This document shows positions 28,176 to 36,295 of a DNA stretch of 64,000 nt, one piece after another. Numbering within the stretch: position 1 is the first letter of the stretch; each line of letters opens with the position of its first letter. The stretch covers positions 1 to 64,000 of the forward strand of contig CAMAYC010000006.1 in the NCBI GenBank assembly GCA_945862125.1, in the 5' to 3' direction. The position numbers and the translations under genes are program-made. Source of the DNA: Reyranella massiliensis 521. GTDB lineage: Bacteria; Pseudomonadota; Alphaproteobacteria; Reyranellales; Reyranellaceae. The notes beneath the pieces were generated by a model that made no database searches, was not told the origin of the DNA, and worked only from the letters and a program-made list of their open reading frames with translations.

Positions 28176-28943
28176 ATGGCCCGGCTGGCAGTCCTGATTC
28201 ACGGCATGTGGGGAACCTCCGACGTCTGGCGGAACTGGCGTCCTCTCCTTGAAGCGCGTGGATGGCAGACACTCGCGCCGTCGCTCCGCCATCACGACGC
28301 GCCTCCGGAGTCTCCACCACCCGCTCTCGGCACGACCAGCCTGCACGACTATGTCGCCGATCTCGAGACGGCGCTGCGAGCCTTGCCCGAGAAGCCGGTT
28401 GTCATCGGACATTCGATGGGTGGTCTCATCGCCCTGCTGCTTTGTGCAAAAGGACTGGCAACGGCGGGCGTCCTGCTGACTCCGGCGCCACCCGCCAGTG
28501 TAGTCGCCCTCAGGCCGTCCAACCTGCTGGCCTTCCTGCGCATCCAGACGACGTGGGGGTGGTGGCGCAAGCCGCACCGGGCAACGCTCGACGAAGCGTT
28601 GGCCTACACCTTCAACACCACCGACGCTCGCGAAGGCACGGAAGTCCATGCTTCGTTCGTGCACGAATCAGGCCGCGCCCTCTTCGAGATCGCCCTGCCC
28701 TGGCTCGATGCCACGAAGGCGGCGACGGTCGATCCGCGGCTTGTGACCGTGCCGCTGCTGTTCGTGGGCGCCGAAAAGGATCAGCTCGTGCCGCCCGGCG
28801 TCGTGCGCCGCACCGCGCGCCAGTTCGCCCACGTGTCGGATCATGCAGAGTACAGGGACCAGGGTCACTGGGTCCTGGGGCAGCCGGGTTGGGATCGCGT
28901 CGCTGAGGACACGATGACCTGGCTCGACGCCCAGGCAAGCTGA
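28176..28943 (+). CDS. Alpha/beta hydrolase
   Basis: A 255-residue hydrolase beginning MARLAVLIHGMWGTSDVW, with the oxyanion HGMWG, nucleophile elbow GHSMGG, Asp in VGAEKDQLVPP and His near the end (DQGHWVLG). Substrate unknown. An upstream ATG at 28137 would add 13 residues with no better ribosome site. It is divergent from the antiporter and 1 bp ahead of ruvX, so the two are likely co-transcribed. Confidence 0.85.
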   Translation: MARLAVLIHGMWGTSDVWRNWRPLLEARGWQTLAPSLRHHDAPPESPPPALGTTSLHDYVADLETALRALPEKPVVIGHSMGGLIALLLCAKGLATAGVLLTPAPPASVVALRPSNLLAFLRIQTTWGWWRKPHRATLDEALAYTFNTTDAREGTEVHASFVHESGRALFEIALPWLDATKAATVDPRLVTVPLLFVGAEKDQLVPPGVVRRTARQFAHVSDHAEYRDQGHWVLGQPGWDRVAEDTMTWLDAQAS

Positions 28944-28944
28944 T

Positions 28945-29421
28945 ATGGCGATCGTGGATTTTCCCGAGCTGAAGGCGCTGCTGATCCGCGACGGTCGCCT
29001 GATGGCGCTCGACGTCGGCAGCAAGACGATCGGCCTCGCCACCTCCGATGCACTCCGCATGCTGGCAACGCCGCTCACCACGATCAGACGCAGCAAGCTC
29101 GCGGCCGACCTCGCAGCGCTTGCCGAGCTGGCGAAGAAGCACGAGATCAAGGCTCTGGCGATCGGACTGCCGCTCAACATGGACGGCACAGAGGGTCCAC
29201 GCTGCCAGTCCATCCGCCAGTTTGCCGCCAACATCGCGGCCCATGGGCCGCCGTTGCTCGCCGCCCTCCCGATCGTCCTCCAGGACGAGCGCATGAGCAC
29301 CGCGGCCGTTACCCGGGGCATGATCGACGACTACGACATGAGCCGCGCCAAGCGCGCCGAACGAGTCGATGCGGCAGCGGCAGCCTGGATTCTGGAATCG
29401 GCGCTCGCGCGCCTGCGCTAG
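28945..29421 (+). CDS. ruvX: Putative Holliday junction resolvase / pre-16S rRNA nuclease (YqgF)
   Basis: A 158-residue RNase-H-fold protein. The first catalytic Asp is D23 in LMALDVGSKTIGLATSD; GLPLNMDGTEGPRC and QDERMSTAAVTR carry the other signature positions, and the last catalytic Asp is in ERVDAAAAAWIL. In alphaproteobacteria it normally lies between gatC and pyrB, as it broadly does here. Its stop overlaps the convergent MauG-like gene by 4 bp. Confidence 0.93.
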   Translation: MAIVDFPELKALLIRDGRLMALDVGSKTIGLATSDALRMLATPLTTIRRSKLAADLAALAELAKKHEIKALAIGLPLNMDGTEGPRCQSIRQFAANIAAHGPPLLAALPIVLQDERMSTAAVTRGMIDDYDMSRAKRAERVDAAAAAWILESALARLR

Positions 29422-30590
29422 GGGCAAAGCGGCGGCGGCGGCGGGCGTGGTGGCGGATCGGCGTCGAGCGAGCGCAGGAACGCCACCAGGTCGCTGCGCT
29501 CCTGCGGCGACAAGCCCAGAGGACGCACCAGCGGCGTGCCGTCGCTGTGCAGGCGATCTGGATTAACTTCGGCATAGTGGCGCACGACCTCCTCCAACGT
29601 GGCGATGCTGCCGTCGTGCATGAAGGCCGAGTTGCGGCCCACTTGGCGAAGGCCGGGAACGCGGAACTCGCCGAAGTTGCTGTGCAGGCGCTGGACGTGG
29701 CGCGTCCGCGCAGTGTTCGCGCCCGATACATCGTCGTTGTAGCGGCCGAGCAGATTGAAAGGACTGGCCGCCAGTCTCGTCAATCCGCCGAGGCGGCCCG
29801 AGTCGACCTCGCCCGGCCGTACGAAGAAGGCGATACCGACATCACCGAACTCGCCGTTGGTGAAGCGCGGTCCAAAGTGACAGGTGTCGCAGTTGCCGGT
29901 GCCGATGAAGAGTTTCAAGCCGCGCTGTTCGGACAAGGGATATCGCGCCGCGCCGGCGCGATCGCCGGCCACGAGCGCATCCCGAAAAGCATCGAACCTG
30001 GTCCGAGGCGTCACCAGGGTCGCCTGGAAGGCCGCCAATGCCTTGGCGGCATCGACCAACAATAATTCGTCGTCGCCGCCGACGGCAGCGCCGAAGGCGC
30101 GCTGATAGCCGCAAGCAAGCTGCATGTCGTTCCGCAGCAGGCCGGCGATTTGCGCAACGCTGCCGCCCATTTCCAACGGATCCACGATTGGGCGGATCGT
30201 CTGGGCCCAGAGTGAATCACCCGCCCCGTCCCAGCCGAACCAGTGGGAGTAACCGATGTTCCACAAGGACGGCGTGCGGCGATGAAGATCGACGGTGCCG
30301 AACCCCTTCGCCCGGCCGTCACTCCAGTCGCGTCCGGCCTGATGGCAGGTGGCGCAACTCATCTTGCCGCTTCCGGAGAGCCGGGGGTCGTTGAAGAGAT
30401 GCTCGCCGAGAGCGATCCCGGCCGGCGTGCCGGAAACCCGGTTGGATGGATCGCGCACTTGAGGCGGCGGCCACGGACCGTGCCGTGCGACTGCGCGAAC
30501 CTCGTCGGCCGACCAATCGAGCAACTGCTGCGCCACGGCTGCCGGCACGAATGTCGCCAGCAAAAGCAGCGACGCCAGAAAGCCTCTCAC
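29418..30590 (-). CDS. Di-heme cytochrome c peroxidase / MauG family protein
   Basis: A periplasmic 390-residue protein with a signal peptide (cleaved after AVAQ) and two heme-binding sites, C79-ATCH83 and C234-DTCH238. Other family features are HRRTPSLWNIGYSHWFGWDG and FRVPGLRQVGRNSAFMHDGS. Such proteins either reduce peroxide or, as MauG, oxidise residues of a partner protein; the sequence alone does not decide. The tail is proline-rich (PPPRPPPPPLCP). It is the last gene of a four-gene operon and overlaps the YtkA-like gene by 4 bp. Confidence 0.9.
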   Translation of the reverse strand: MRGFLASLLLLATFVPAAVAQQLLDWSADEVRAVARHGPWPPPQVRDPSNRVSGTPAGIALGEHLFNDPRLSGSGKMSCATCHQAGRDWSDGRAKGFGTVDLHRRTPSLWNIGYSHWFGWDGAGDSLWAQTIRPIVDPLEMGGSVAQIAGLLRNDMQLACGYQRAFGAAVGGDDELLLVDAAKALAAFQATLVTPRTRFDAFRDALVAGDRAGAARYPLSEQRGLKLFIGTGNCDTCHFGPRFTNGEFGDVGIAFFVRPGEVDSGRLGGLTRLAASPFNLLGRYNDDVSGANTARTRHVQRLHSNFGEFRVPGLRQVGRNSAFMHDGSIATLEEVVRHYAEVNPDRLHSDGTPLVRPLGLSPQERSDLVAFLRSLDADPPPRPPPPPLCP

Positions 30591-30988
30591 TTGAGTATGA
30601 AGTCGTGCGTCAGGCGTTCGCTTTCCTCGCCTGCCCGCACGTCGATGGAGAGCTCCCAGCGTCCGGGCATGTGAAAGATCAGGCCATCGACGCGATAGCG
30701 CCCGTCCTTCCCGGCCAGGATGGTCGGCCGGTAGTTCATGCTGTGCTTGTGCTCCGGCATCGAAGCGTCAATCGCCACAAGCTCGGCCGGGCTATTGGAC
30801 TTTGTGCAGACGTTGAACAGCAGGGAGAACGGCTGGCCGACCTCGATCTGCATCGGATCCGGGCGAAAAGAGACCATGTAGTGATCGGAGAACACCACCC
30901 AGCCGGTTCCGCGTCCCAAGTCGAGCGGGCAGTCCGCCCACGCGGCGTTCGCAAACAGGAACGCGAACAGCGCCGCGACAAATTTCAT
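30587..30988 (-). CDS. Small periplasmic YtkA/FixH-like protein
   Basis: A 133-residue protein with a signal peptide cleaved after AWA. The mature part is a single beta-sandwich with the family motif DASMPEHKHSMNYRP, rich in His and Met, and the end strand LIFHMPGRWELSIDVRAG. These residues could bind copper, but that is inference. Two cysteines (C20 and C62) may pair. It overlaps the amidohydrolase and MauG-like genes by 4 bp each, so the three are translated together. Confidence 0.82.
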   Translation of the reverse strand: MKFVAALFAFLFANAAWADCPLDLGRGTGWVVFSDHYMVSFRPDPMQIEVGQPFSLLFNVCTKSNSPAELVAIDASMPEHKHSMNYRPTILAGKDGRYRVDGLIFHMPGRWELSIDVRAGEESERLTHDFILK

Positions 30989-31809
30989 TGGGCGCCGCCG
31001 AACAATCGATCGCCATTCTCGTAGGCGATCTTGCGCGCGACGTCGGGCGGCAGATCGGCCAGCCAGGCCCGCGACCAGCGCGCGTGCTCGATCACGTAGT
31101 GCCAGCGCTCCGGGGTGAAGGTGTCGGTGCCGACGACGAAGCGATCCGGAAATTCAAGAAATGCCTCGCGCCAGCCCGGCGATACCTTGCCGTTGGAGGC
31201 GTGCGCGGTGAGGAATGCCAGGTCGCAGGTGAGCCTGGGATAACGGCGCAGCATCTCGCGCACCTTCTCGGGACGCTCGAAGCCGGAATGGGCCCACAGC
31301 ACCCTGGCATCGGGATCCTGCTGGAAATGGCGCACGACGGCGTCGGCATCGGAATGGGAATGCAGGAACAATCCGTATTTCTTGGCAAGCTGGACGACGC
31401 CGCGCATGTTGGGCAGGTCGGCGTCGGCGCCGTAGATGTGGAACTCACCAATGGCGACATATTTGCGTTTGGAAAGGAGGTCCTCGAGGAACGGCAGGAC
31501 CGTCGGGTCCTTGGCCCAGGTCGAGAGCTCGCCGCGGGAGCGATAGGGCCGCAACTCCGGCACAATCACCTGAGGCGCCACATCCTGCAGCATCTTGGTG
31601 CCCTCGTTGTTCGAGCTCGACACCATGGCGCGCTTCACGCCCGCCTTTTTCAGGATCTCAACGACCTCCTTCGGCGGCACCACTGTCCAGGCGTCGTGGC
31701 TGTAGTGCATGTGCGCGTCGAAAATCGGCAGTTCCTGATCGGCGTGGACCACGCCGGCGGCGGCGACCAGGGCCAAGGGCAGGGACAGCCAGACAAGCCC
31801 ATTGCGCAT
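30985..31809 (-). CDS. Exported amidohydrolase (amidohydrolase 2 family)
   Basis: A TIM-barrel hydrolase of 274 residues with a signal peptide cleaved after VHA, so periplasmic. The metal site begins with FDAHMHYSHD (HxH), continues with H in FLHSHSDAD and VLWAHSGFE, and the Asp in VVGTDTFTP. Substrate unknown. AAGGAGC precedes ATG 31809. It follows the 2OG-oxygenase gene by 11 bp and overlaps the YtkA-like gene. Confidence 0.85.
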   Translation of the reverse strand: MRNGLVWLSLPLALVAAAGVVHADQELPIFDAHMHYSHDAWTVVPPKEVVEILKKAGVKRAMVSSSNNEGTKMLQDVAPQVIVPELRPYRSRGELSTWAKDPTVLPFLEDLLSKRKYVAIGEFHIYGADADLPNMRGVVQLAKKYGLFLHSHSDADAVVRHFQQDPDARVLWAHSGFERPEKVREMLRRYPRLTCDLAFLTAHASNGKVSPGWREAFLEFPDRFVVGTDTFTPERWHYVIEHARWSRAWLADLPPDVARKIAYENGDRLFGGAQ

Positions 31810-31820
31810 AAGATGCTCCT

Positions 31821-32468
31821 TCAACGGCGAGGCTTGGGTGCCCTGACCTCAGGGGTCCAAGCGTAGTTGAAACTAATTGAGATGCGCTCGCCGGAGAAGT
31901 GGGCCGGCGGCACCTCGTGACGCAGCCAGCTCTCGAACAGGACCAGGTCGCCCTCCCTCGCCGGCACGCCGACAAACGAGCGAAAGCGCTCGGGCGCGTC
32001 GCCGCGCCGGGGCGGCGCCGCCATATGGTGCGGCAGTCGCGGATCCTCGAACTTTAGCGCACCGGCGCCCTTCGGAACGGCGGCATAATAGGTGCCGCTG
32101 ATGAACGAGGTCGGGTGCAGATGCATCGAATGCACCACGCCGGCCGGCATCACGTTTGCCCAGCAATCTGTCATCGCCACGGTGCGGCCGCCAAGATCGT
32201 AGTGCAGGCTGCGGGCAAACCGCTTCACGACGGGATCGATGCGGCGGCGCAGGCGGTCGAACAGCGACGAGACGAGGTGCAGGCGGTCGAGCGACCCATA
32301 GGAGGTGTAGCCGCCGAGATAGTGGCGCGCCGACCAGCGCCGCCCCGCCGCGTCGGAGACGGCAAGGGAGCTGCATTCGTCGGCCAGACTTCGGTTGAAG
32401 GCGGGCCATCCCGGCCGAACCAGGGACTCCTGGAGGATTAATGTCGGAAAAAGGGCACGCATCGCCAT
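31821..32468 (-). CDS. Putative 2OG-Fe(II) oxygenase, TIGR02466 family
   Basis: About 215 residues. The double-stranded beta-helix iron site starts with SMHLHPTSFISGTYYAAVPKG (HxH/D region), with the C-terminal His in SWLRHEVPP and Arg-Ser in GERISISFNYAW. This matches the conserved TIGR02466 oxygenase family of unknown substrate. ATG 32468 or 32462 is the start; no strong ribosome site. First gene of the four-gene operon and divergent from the PhyH dioxygenase with only 44 bp between starts. Confidence 0.78.
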   Translation of the reverse strand: MAMRALFPTLILQESLVRPGWPAFNRSLADECSSLAVSDAAGRRWSARHYLGGYTSYGSLDRLHLVSSLFDRLRRRIDPVVKRFARSLHYDLGGRTVAMTDCWANVMPAGVVHSMHLHPTSFISGTYYAAVPKGAGALKFEDPRLPHHMAAPPRRGDAPERFRSFVGVPAREGDLVLFESWLRHEVPPAHFSGERISISFNYAWTPEVRAPKPRR

Positions 32469-32512
32469 ACCGTGATTATCTGCCAACCGGGCCGCTCGTG
32501 CTATTGTTTCGC

Positions 32513-33403
32513 ATGCTTACCGCGACACAAATCGAGACCTACCGGCGCGATGGCTATCTGGTCATCCCGAGCCTGATCGAGGGTGACCAGCTTGCCGAAT
32601 TGAGGGCGCTCACCGACCGCATCGTGGCTGAAGCGCGCGGCGTGGCAGCCAACGACGAGCTTTACGATCTCGAGCCCAGCCACAGCGCCACCCTGCCCCG
32701 GGTGCGAAGGCTGAAGCCCGCTATCTTCAAGCGATACAAGTTCTTCCACGATCTCGTGCGCGATCCCAAAATCACGGCCATCCTTGCGCAGCTGATCGGC
32801 CCGACAATTCGCCACTATGGCGGCAAGCTCAACATGAAATCGGCGGGCTACGGCTCGCCGGTGGAATGGCACCAGGACTGGGCGTTCTACCCGCACACCA
32901 ACGACGATGTGCTGGCCACCGGCATCTATCTCGACGACTGCGACCTCGGCAACGGACCGCTGCAGGTGCTGCCCGGCACGCATCACGGCCCGACCTACAA
33001 CCATCACGCCGATGGCCGTTTCTGCGGCGCCATGGACCCTGAGGCCTGCGACCTCGACTTCAGCAAGGCGGTGCCGCTGATGGGCCCGGCGGGCTCGATG
33101 ACTATCCATCACGCCCGCCTGGTGCACGGCTCGGCGCTCAACACCTCGAACCAGCAGCGACGGCTTTTGCTGCACGAATACACCGCGGCGGATGCCTGGC
33201 CGCTGATGGGCATCGCCGACTTCGATGAATTCAACAGCCGCATGGTCCTGGGCGAGCCCAACGTCGAGCCCCGCGTCATGCCTGCGCCCGTCCGCATGCC
33301 GTTGCCGGCGGCCGATCATCAGGGGTCGATCTACGAGAACCAGCGTGCGGCCAGCCGGCGATTCTTCGAGACCCATGCTGAGCGCGCCGGCGTTGCCAAC
33401 TAA
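32513..33403 (+). CDS. Phytanoyl-CoA dioxygenase family protein
   Basis: A 296-residue Fe(II)/2-oxoglutarate dioxygenase. The iron ligands are H120 and D122 in VEWHQDWAFYPH and H205 in ARLVHGSALN; the 2OG-binding Arg is at about 216. The start MLTATQIETYRRDGYLVIP is the normal family start; the frame is open upstream over the divergent promoter. Substrate unknown. It is divergent from a second non-heme oxygenase. Confidence 0.88.
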   Translation: MLTATQIETYRRDGYLVIPSLIEGDQLAELRALTDRIVAEARGVAANDELYDLEPSHSATLPRVRRLKPAIFKRYKFFHDLVRDPKITAILAQLIGPTIRHYGGKLNMKSAGYGSPVEWHQDWAFYPHTNDDVLATGIYLDDCDLGNGPLQVLPGTHHGPTYNHHADGRFCGAMDPEACDLDFSKAVPLMGPAGSMTIHHARLVHGSALNTSNQQRRLLLHEYTAADAWPLMGIADFDEFNSRMVLGEPNVEPRVMPAPVRMPLPAADHQGSIYENQRAASRRFFETHAERAGVAN

Positions 33404-33431
33404 AGCAGCCCAACACTAAGGAAGGCAGGCC

Positions 33432-33968
33432 TTGCCTCCGACCTATCACGCTGCCGCCAAAGCGCTACATTGGCTCACGGCCCTCGCGGTCTTCGGCCTG
33501 CTGGGCATCGGTCTGTGGATGACAGGCCTGCCGATCGGCCTGCAGAAGCTCCAAGTCTACAACTGGCACAAATGGGTCGGCCTCGTGGTGCTGGCACTGA
33601 CGGCGGCCCGCCTGTTGTGGCGATGGTGGCATCCGCCGCCGCCGCTGCCCGATGTGGTCACGCGTTGGGAACGCGCGCTGGCGCCGATCGGTCATTGGGG
33701 GCTGCTGTTCCTTCTGCTCGCCATGCCGGTCAGTGGCTGGCTGATGAGTTCGGCCGCAGGGGTCAGCGTCTCCTGGTTCGGTGTCGTGCCTCTGCCCAAC
33801 CCGGTGTCACCCGATCCCGCACTTTTCGAGGCGCTGCGCTCCTTGCACTTCGTGCTGTCGCGGTGCCTGATCCTGGTTGTGGCGCTGCACATCGCGGCCG
33901 TGCTGCACCATGATGTCCTGCGCAGCGATGGCATTTTCCGCCGCATGTGGCCATTAGGGAGAAATTGA
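33432..33968 (+). CDS. Cytochrome b561
   Basis: A 178-residue membrane cytochrome with four helices and the b561 heme-ligand histidines (AKALHWLTALAVFG, YNWHKWVGLVVL, LHFVLSRCLILVVALHIAAVLHH). It carries electrons between the quinone pool and periplasm or oxygen species. The start appears to be TTG (33432), with AGGCAGG upstream; no ATG is available near the family start. It overlaps the YceI gene by one base (TGATG), a pairing often seen. Confidence 0.88.
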   Translation: MPPTYHAAAKALHWLTALAVFGLLGIGLWMTGLPIGLQKLQVYNWHKWVGLVVLALTAARLLWRWWHPPPPLPDVVTRWERALAPIGHWGLLFLLLAMPVSGWLMSSAAGVSVSWFGVVPLPNPVSPDPALFEALRSLHFVLSRCLILVVALHIAAVLHHDVLRSDGIFRRMWPLGRN

Positions 33969-34564
33969 TGCGTCGTTGGCTGATCGTCGCCGCCTTGCTG
34001 CTGGCCCCGTCCGGACTCGCCGCGCCCGCGTTGGCTGGGCCCCAGGATGCGTGGACCATCGATCCGCGCGCCAGTTCGCTCACCTTCACCGCCACCCAGA
34101 CCGGCGCCTTCGTCAACGGACGTTTCCCGGCCTGGAGCGGTACTATCGTGCTCGATCCCGCGGCGCTCGCCGGAGCGCGCATCGACATCGGCATCCAGAT
34201 GCCGGCAATGACCGCCGGCAATTTGGATGTCGACTCCCTGATGAAGGGCGCAAACTTCCTCGACGTTCGGAAGTTTCCCGAGGCGCGTTTCGTCGCCAGC
34301 ACCGTCGTTGCATCGGGTGGCGACCGCTATGAAGCCCGCGGCAAGCTCACACTCCGCGATGTCACGCGCGATGTCGTGTTGCCCTTTACCCTGGCGATCG
34401 TCGACAGTCCGGCCCAGCCCGGCGCGCTGCGCGCCACGGCCCGCGGAAAGTTGGTCATCAAGCGTCTCGACTACGGCATCGGACAGAACGAATGGGCCGG
34501 AACCGGCCAGGTCGCCAACGAGGTCACGATCGATCTCAACATCGTGGCGAGCCGCCCCAGATGA
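33968..34564 (+). CDS. YceI family periplasmic protein
   Basis: A 198-residue lipocalin-like protein with a signal peptide cleaved after ALA. Typical segments are AWTIDPRASSLTFTATQTGAF, MKGANFLDVRKFPEARFVAS and LTLRDVTRDVVLPFTL. YceI proteins bind isoprenoid quinone-like lipids in the periplasm. Coupled to cytochrome b561 upstream and to the next gene by ATGA. Confidence 0.92.
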   Translation: MRRWLIVAALLLAPSGLAAPALAGPQDAWTIDPRASSLTFTATQTGAFVNGRFPAWSGTIVLDPAALAGARIDIGIQMPAMTAGNLDVDSLMKGANFLDVRKFPEARFVASTVVASGGDRYEARGKLTLRDVTRDVVLPFTLAIVDSPAQPGALRATARGKLVIKRLDYGIGQNEWAGTGQVANEVTIDLNIVASRPR

Positions 34565-35118
34565 TCGGACGCCGGCGCGCCCTGGGCGGCGCCGGCGCAA
34601 TGCTGCTGCTCGGCTCTTCGGTTCGCGCCCAAGAGAGTTCGTGGCGGGATCGGGTCGGAACCTACGTCGGTGCAGTGGCCTTCAACCGTTCGATTCCGCT
34701 CCAGGACATCTTCCCTCCCCCCAAGAATCCACACGCCGACCTCGACGACCGCACGCCCTTCGGCGTGCAGTTCGCGATCAGGTCGACCGACCTCGGCGGG
34801 GCGGTCTGGCTGCGCATCGACGGCGGGCCAATGCAGACCGCCGAGCAAGGCGAAACCCTGCGTTTCGGCGCACTGGTCGACGGCGTGGCTTTGCTGACCT
34901 CGACCGAAGGCCGCCCGGCTCCTCGCTCCGCGACCCTCACCGTGCGTCCCGACCTCATCGGCACGGAGGCGCTCTTCAGCCACGCCGACGGCAGTTTCTG
35001 GCGACGTCACTTCACTGTGCGCTTCCTGGCGGACAGGATCGACATCATCGTGTGGGTGTTCGACGCCGCCGGCACCCGTGCCCGCACCTGGCGCGGTGCG
35101 GCGGTGAGGTGGGATTGA
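34561..35118 (+). CDS. Exported protein of unknown function
   Basis: A 185-residue protein with a Tat-like N-terminus (MIGRRRALGGAGAMLLLGSS) cleaved near VRAQ. The body is beta-rich, with PFGVQFAIRSTDLGGAVWLRIDG and VRFLADRIDIIVWVFDAAG. No family recognised. Third gene of the b561-YceI operon by its 4-bp overlap with yceI. Confidence 0.75.
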   Translation: MIGRRRALGGAGAMLLLGSSVRAQESSWRDRVGTYVGAVAFNRSIPLQDIFPPPKNPHADLDDRTPFGVQFAIRSTDLGGAVWLRIDGGPMQTAEQGETLRFGALVDGVALLTSTEGRPAPRSATLTVRPDLIGTEALFSHADGSFWRRHFTVRFLADRIDIIVWVFDAAGTRARTWRGAAVRWD

Positions 35119-35122
35119 AGCG

Positions 35123-36211
35123 TTACATCGAAGGTCGTGGCCCGACGTAGTTCGATTGAGGGCGGATGATGCGGCCGCCCTTCTCCTGTTCGAAGATATG
35201 CGCGCACCAGCCCGCGGCGCGGCCGACCGCGAACAGCGCCGTGAAGGCACTACGCGGCACTTCAAGGGCTTCGAGCAGGAGCGCGGTGTAGTACTCGACG
35301 TTGGTATCGAGCCGCCGACCAGGCTTGTGCCGGCGTAGTGCTGCGATGGCACTCTTCTCGACTTCGACGGCAAAAGCGAGCCGGCCCGCGGTTTGCGGCA
35401 AGGTCGCGACGGTGTTCTTGAGAACGTCGGCACGCGGATCGCGCACCTTGTAGATGCGATGGCCGAACCCCATCAGGGTCGTGCCCTTGGAGAAGGCATC
35501 ATCGAACCAGGCTGCGGCGCGGTCGAGCGAGCCGATTTCGTCGAACATGTCGAGCACGGGACCGGGCGCGCCACCATGAAGCGGACCTTTCAGGGCGCAG
35601 AGTCCCGCCAGCACCGAGGAGATGAGGCCGGCATGGGTCGACGCCACGACGCGTGCCGTGAAGGTCGACGCGTTGAACCCGTGATCGGTGATGGTGGCGA
35701 GATAGGCGTCGAGCGCCCGCTCGAAAACGGCGGACGCACGCTGGCCGCGAATCATGCGCAGAAGATCCTGCGCAGTCGTCAGCGTAGGATCCGGCGCAAG
35801 CGCCGACTTACCTTCCGCGATCCGCAGCAGGGCCGCGAGGAACACCGGCAGTGCGCCGCAAACCAGATAGTGGTGCGGCATCGGCTCGGAGTCGGCCAGC
35901 ATGCCGAGCCCGACGCGTAGCCCTTCGACCGGTGTCAGGCCTTTGGCGGCTTGCAGCAGCTTCGGCACTTCGGCAAAGGCCCTTACCCGTGCCAGAGCGA
36001 AGCCTTCGCGGACCGCCGGTTCGTTGCCCCCGCCTTGAGCGAAGCCGTCCCATAAGAGCGCCGCCACCCCTTCGAAGCCGCGGGTGGCGACCAGTTCCTC
36101 GATGGCGTGGCCGCGCACGATCAGCCGGCCGGCCTCGCCGTCGACTTCGCTCATCACCGTATCGGCCACGATGATGCCGTCGAGGCCGCTGTTCACCCGT
36201 GTCTGCAGCAT
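35123..36211 (-). CDS. Citrate synthase / 2-methylcitrate synthase family protein
   Basis: A 362-residue type I citrate synthase. Active-site residues are H212 (GPLHGGA) and H251 (MGFGHRIYK), with conserved DPRA following. The third catalytic position, usually Asp in NVDFY, is E306 here (NVEYY), a variant seen in some relatives. AAGGGGA precedes ATG 36211. It condenses oxaloacetate with acetyl-CoA or propionyl-CoA; which one is not decidable here. Divergent from the HTH-citrate synthase fusion. Confidence 0.9.
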   Translation of the reverse strand: MLQTRVNSGLDGIIVADTVMSEVDGEAGRLIVRGHAIEELVATRGFEGVAALLWDGFAQGGGNEPAVREGFALARVRAFAEVPKLLQAAKGLTPVEGLRVGLGMLADSEPMPHHYLVCGALPVFLAALLRIAEGKSALAPDPTLTTAQDLLRMIRGQRASAVFERALDAYLATITDHGFNASTFTARVVASTHAGLISSVLAGLCALKGPLHGGAPGPVLDMFDEIGSLDRAAAWFDDAFSKGTTLMGFGHRIYKVRDPRADVLKNTVATLPQTAGRLAFAVEVEKSAIAALRRHKPGRRLDTNVEYYTALLLEALEVPRSAFTALFAVGRAAGWCAHIFEQEKGGRIIRPQSNYVGPRPSM

Positions 36212-36260
36212 CTGTTTCCCCTTCGTTGTGTCATCCGGAAGGTCGATCTGCACAAATATA

Positions 36261-36290
36261 TTGTCAATCTTGATTATATTGATCAATATA
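36261..36290. promoter_or_regulatory. AT-rich divergent promoter with a perfect 16-bp palindrome
   Basis: In a GC-rich genome, the 84 bp between the two citrate synthase genes hold an AT-rich core. TATATTGATCAATATA (36275-36290) is a perfect palindrome. For the plus-strand fusion gene, TTGTCA (36261-36266) and CAATAT (36284-36289) make a promoter pair with 17-bp spacing, so the palindrome overlaps the -10. A mirrored pair for the minus-strand gene, TTGATC with 17 bp to CAATAT, also crosses the palindrome. It is the natural operator for the MerR-type protein next to it. Confidence 0.65.
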
Positions 36291-36295
36291 TAGAA

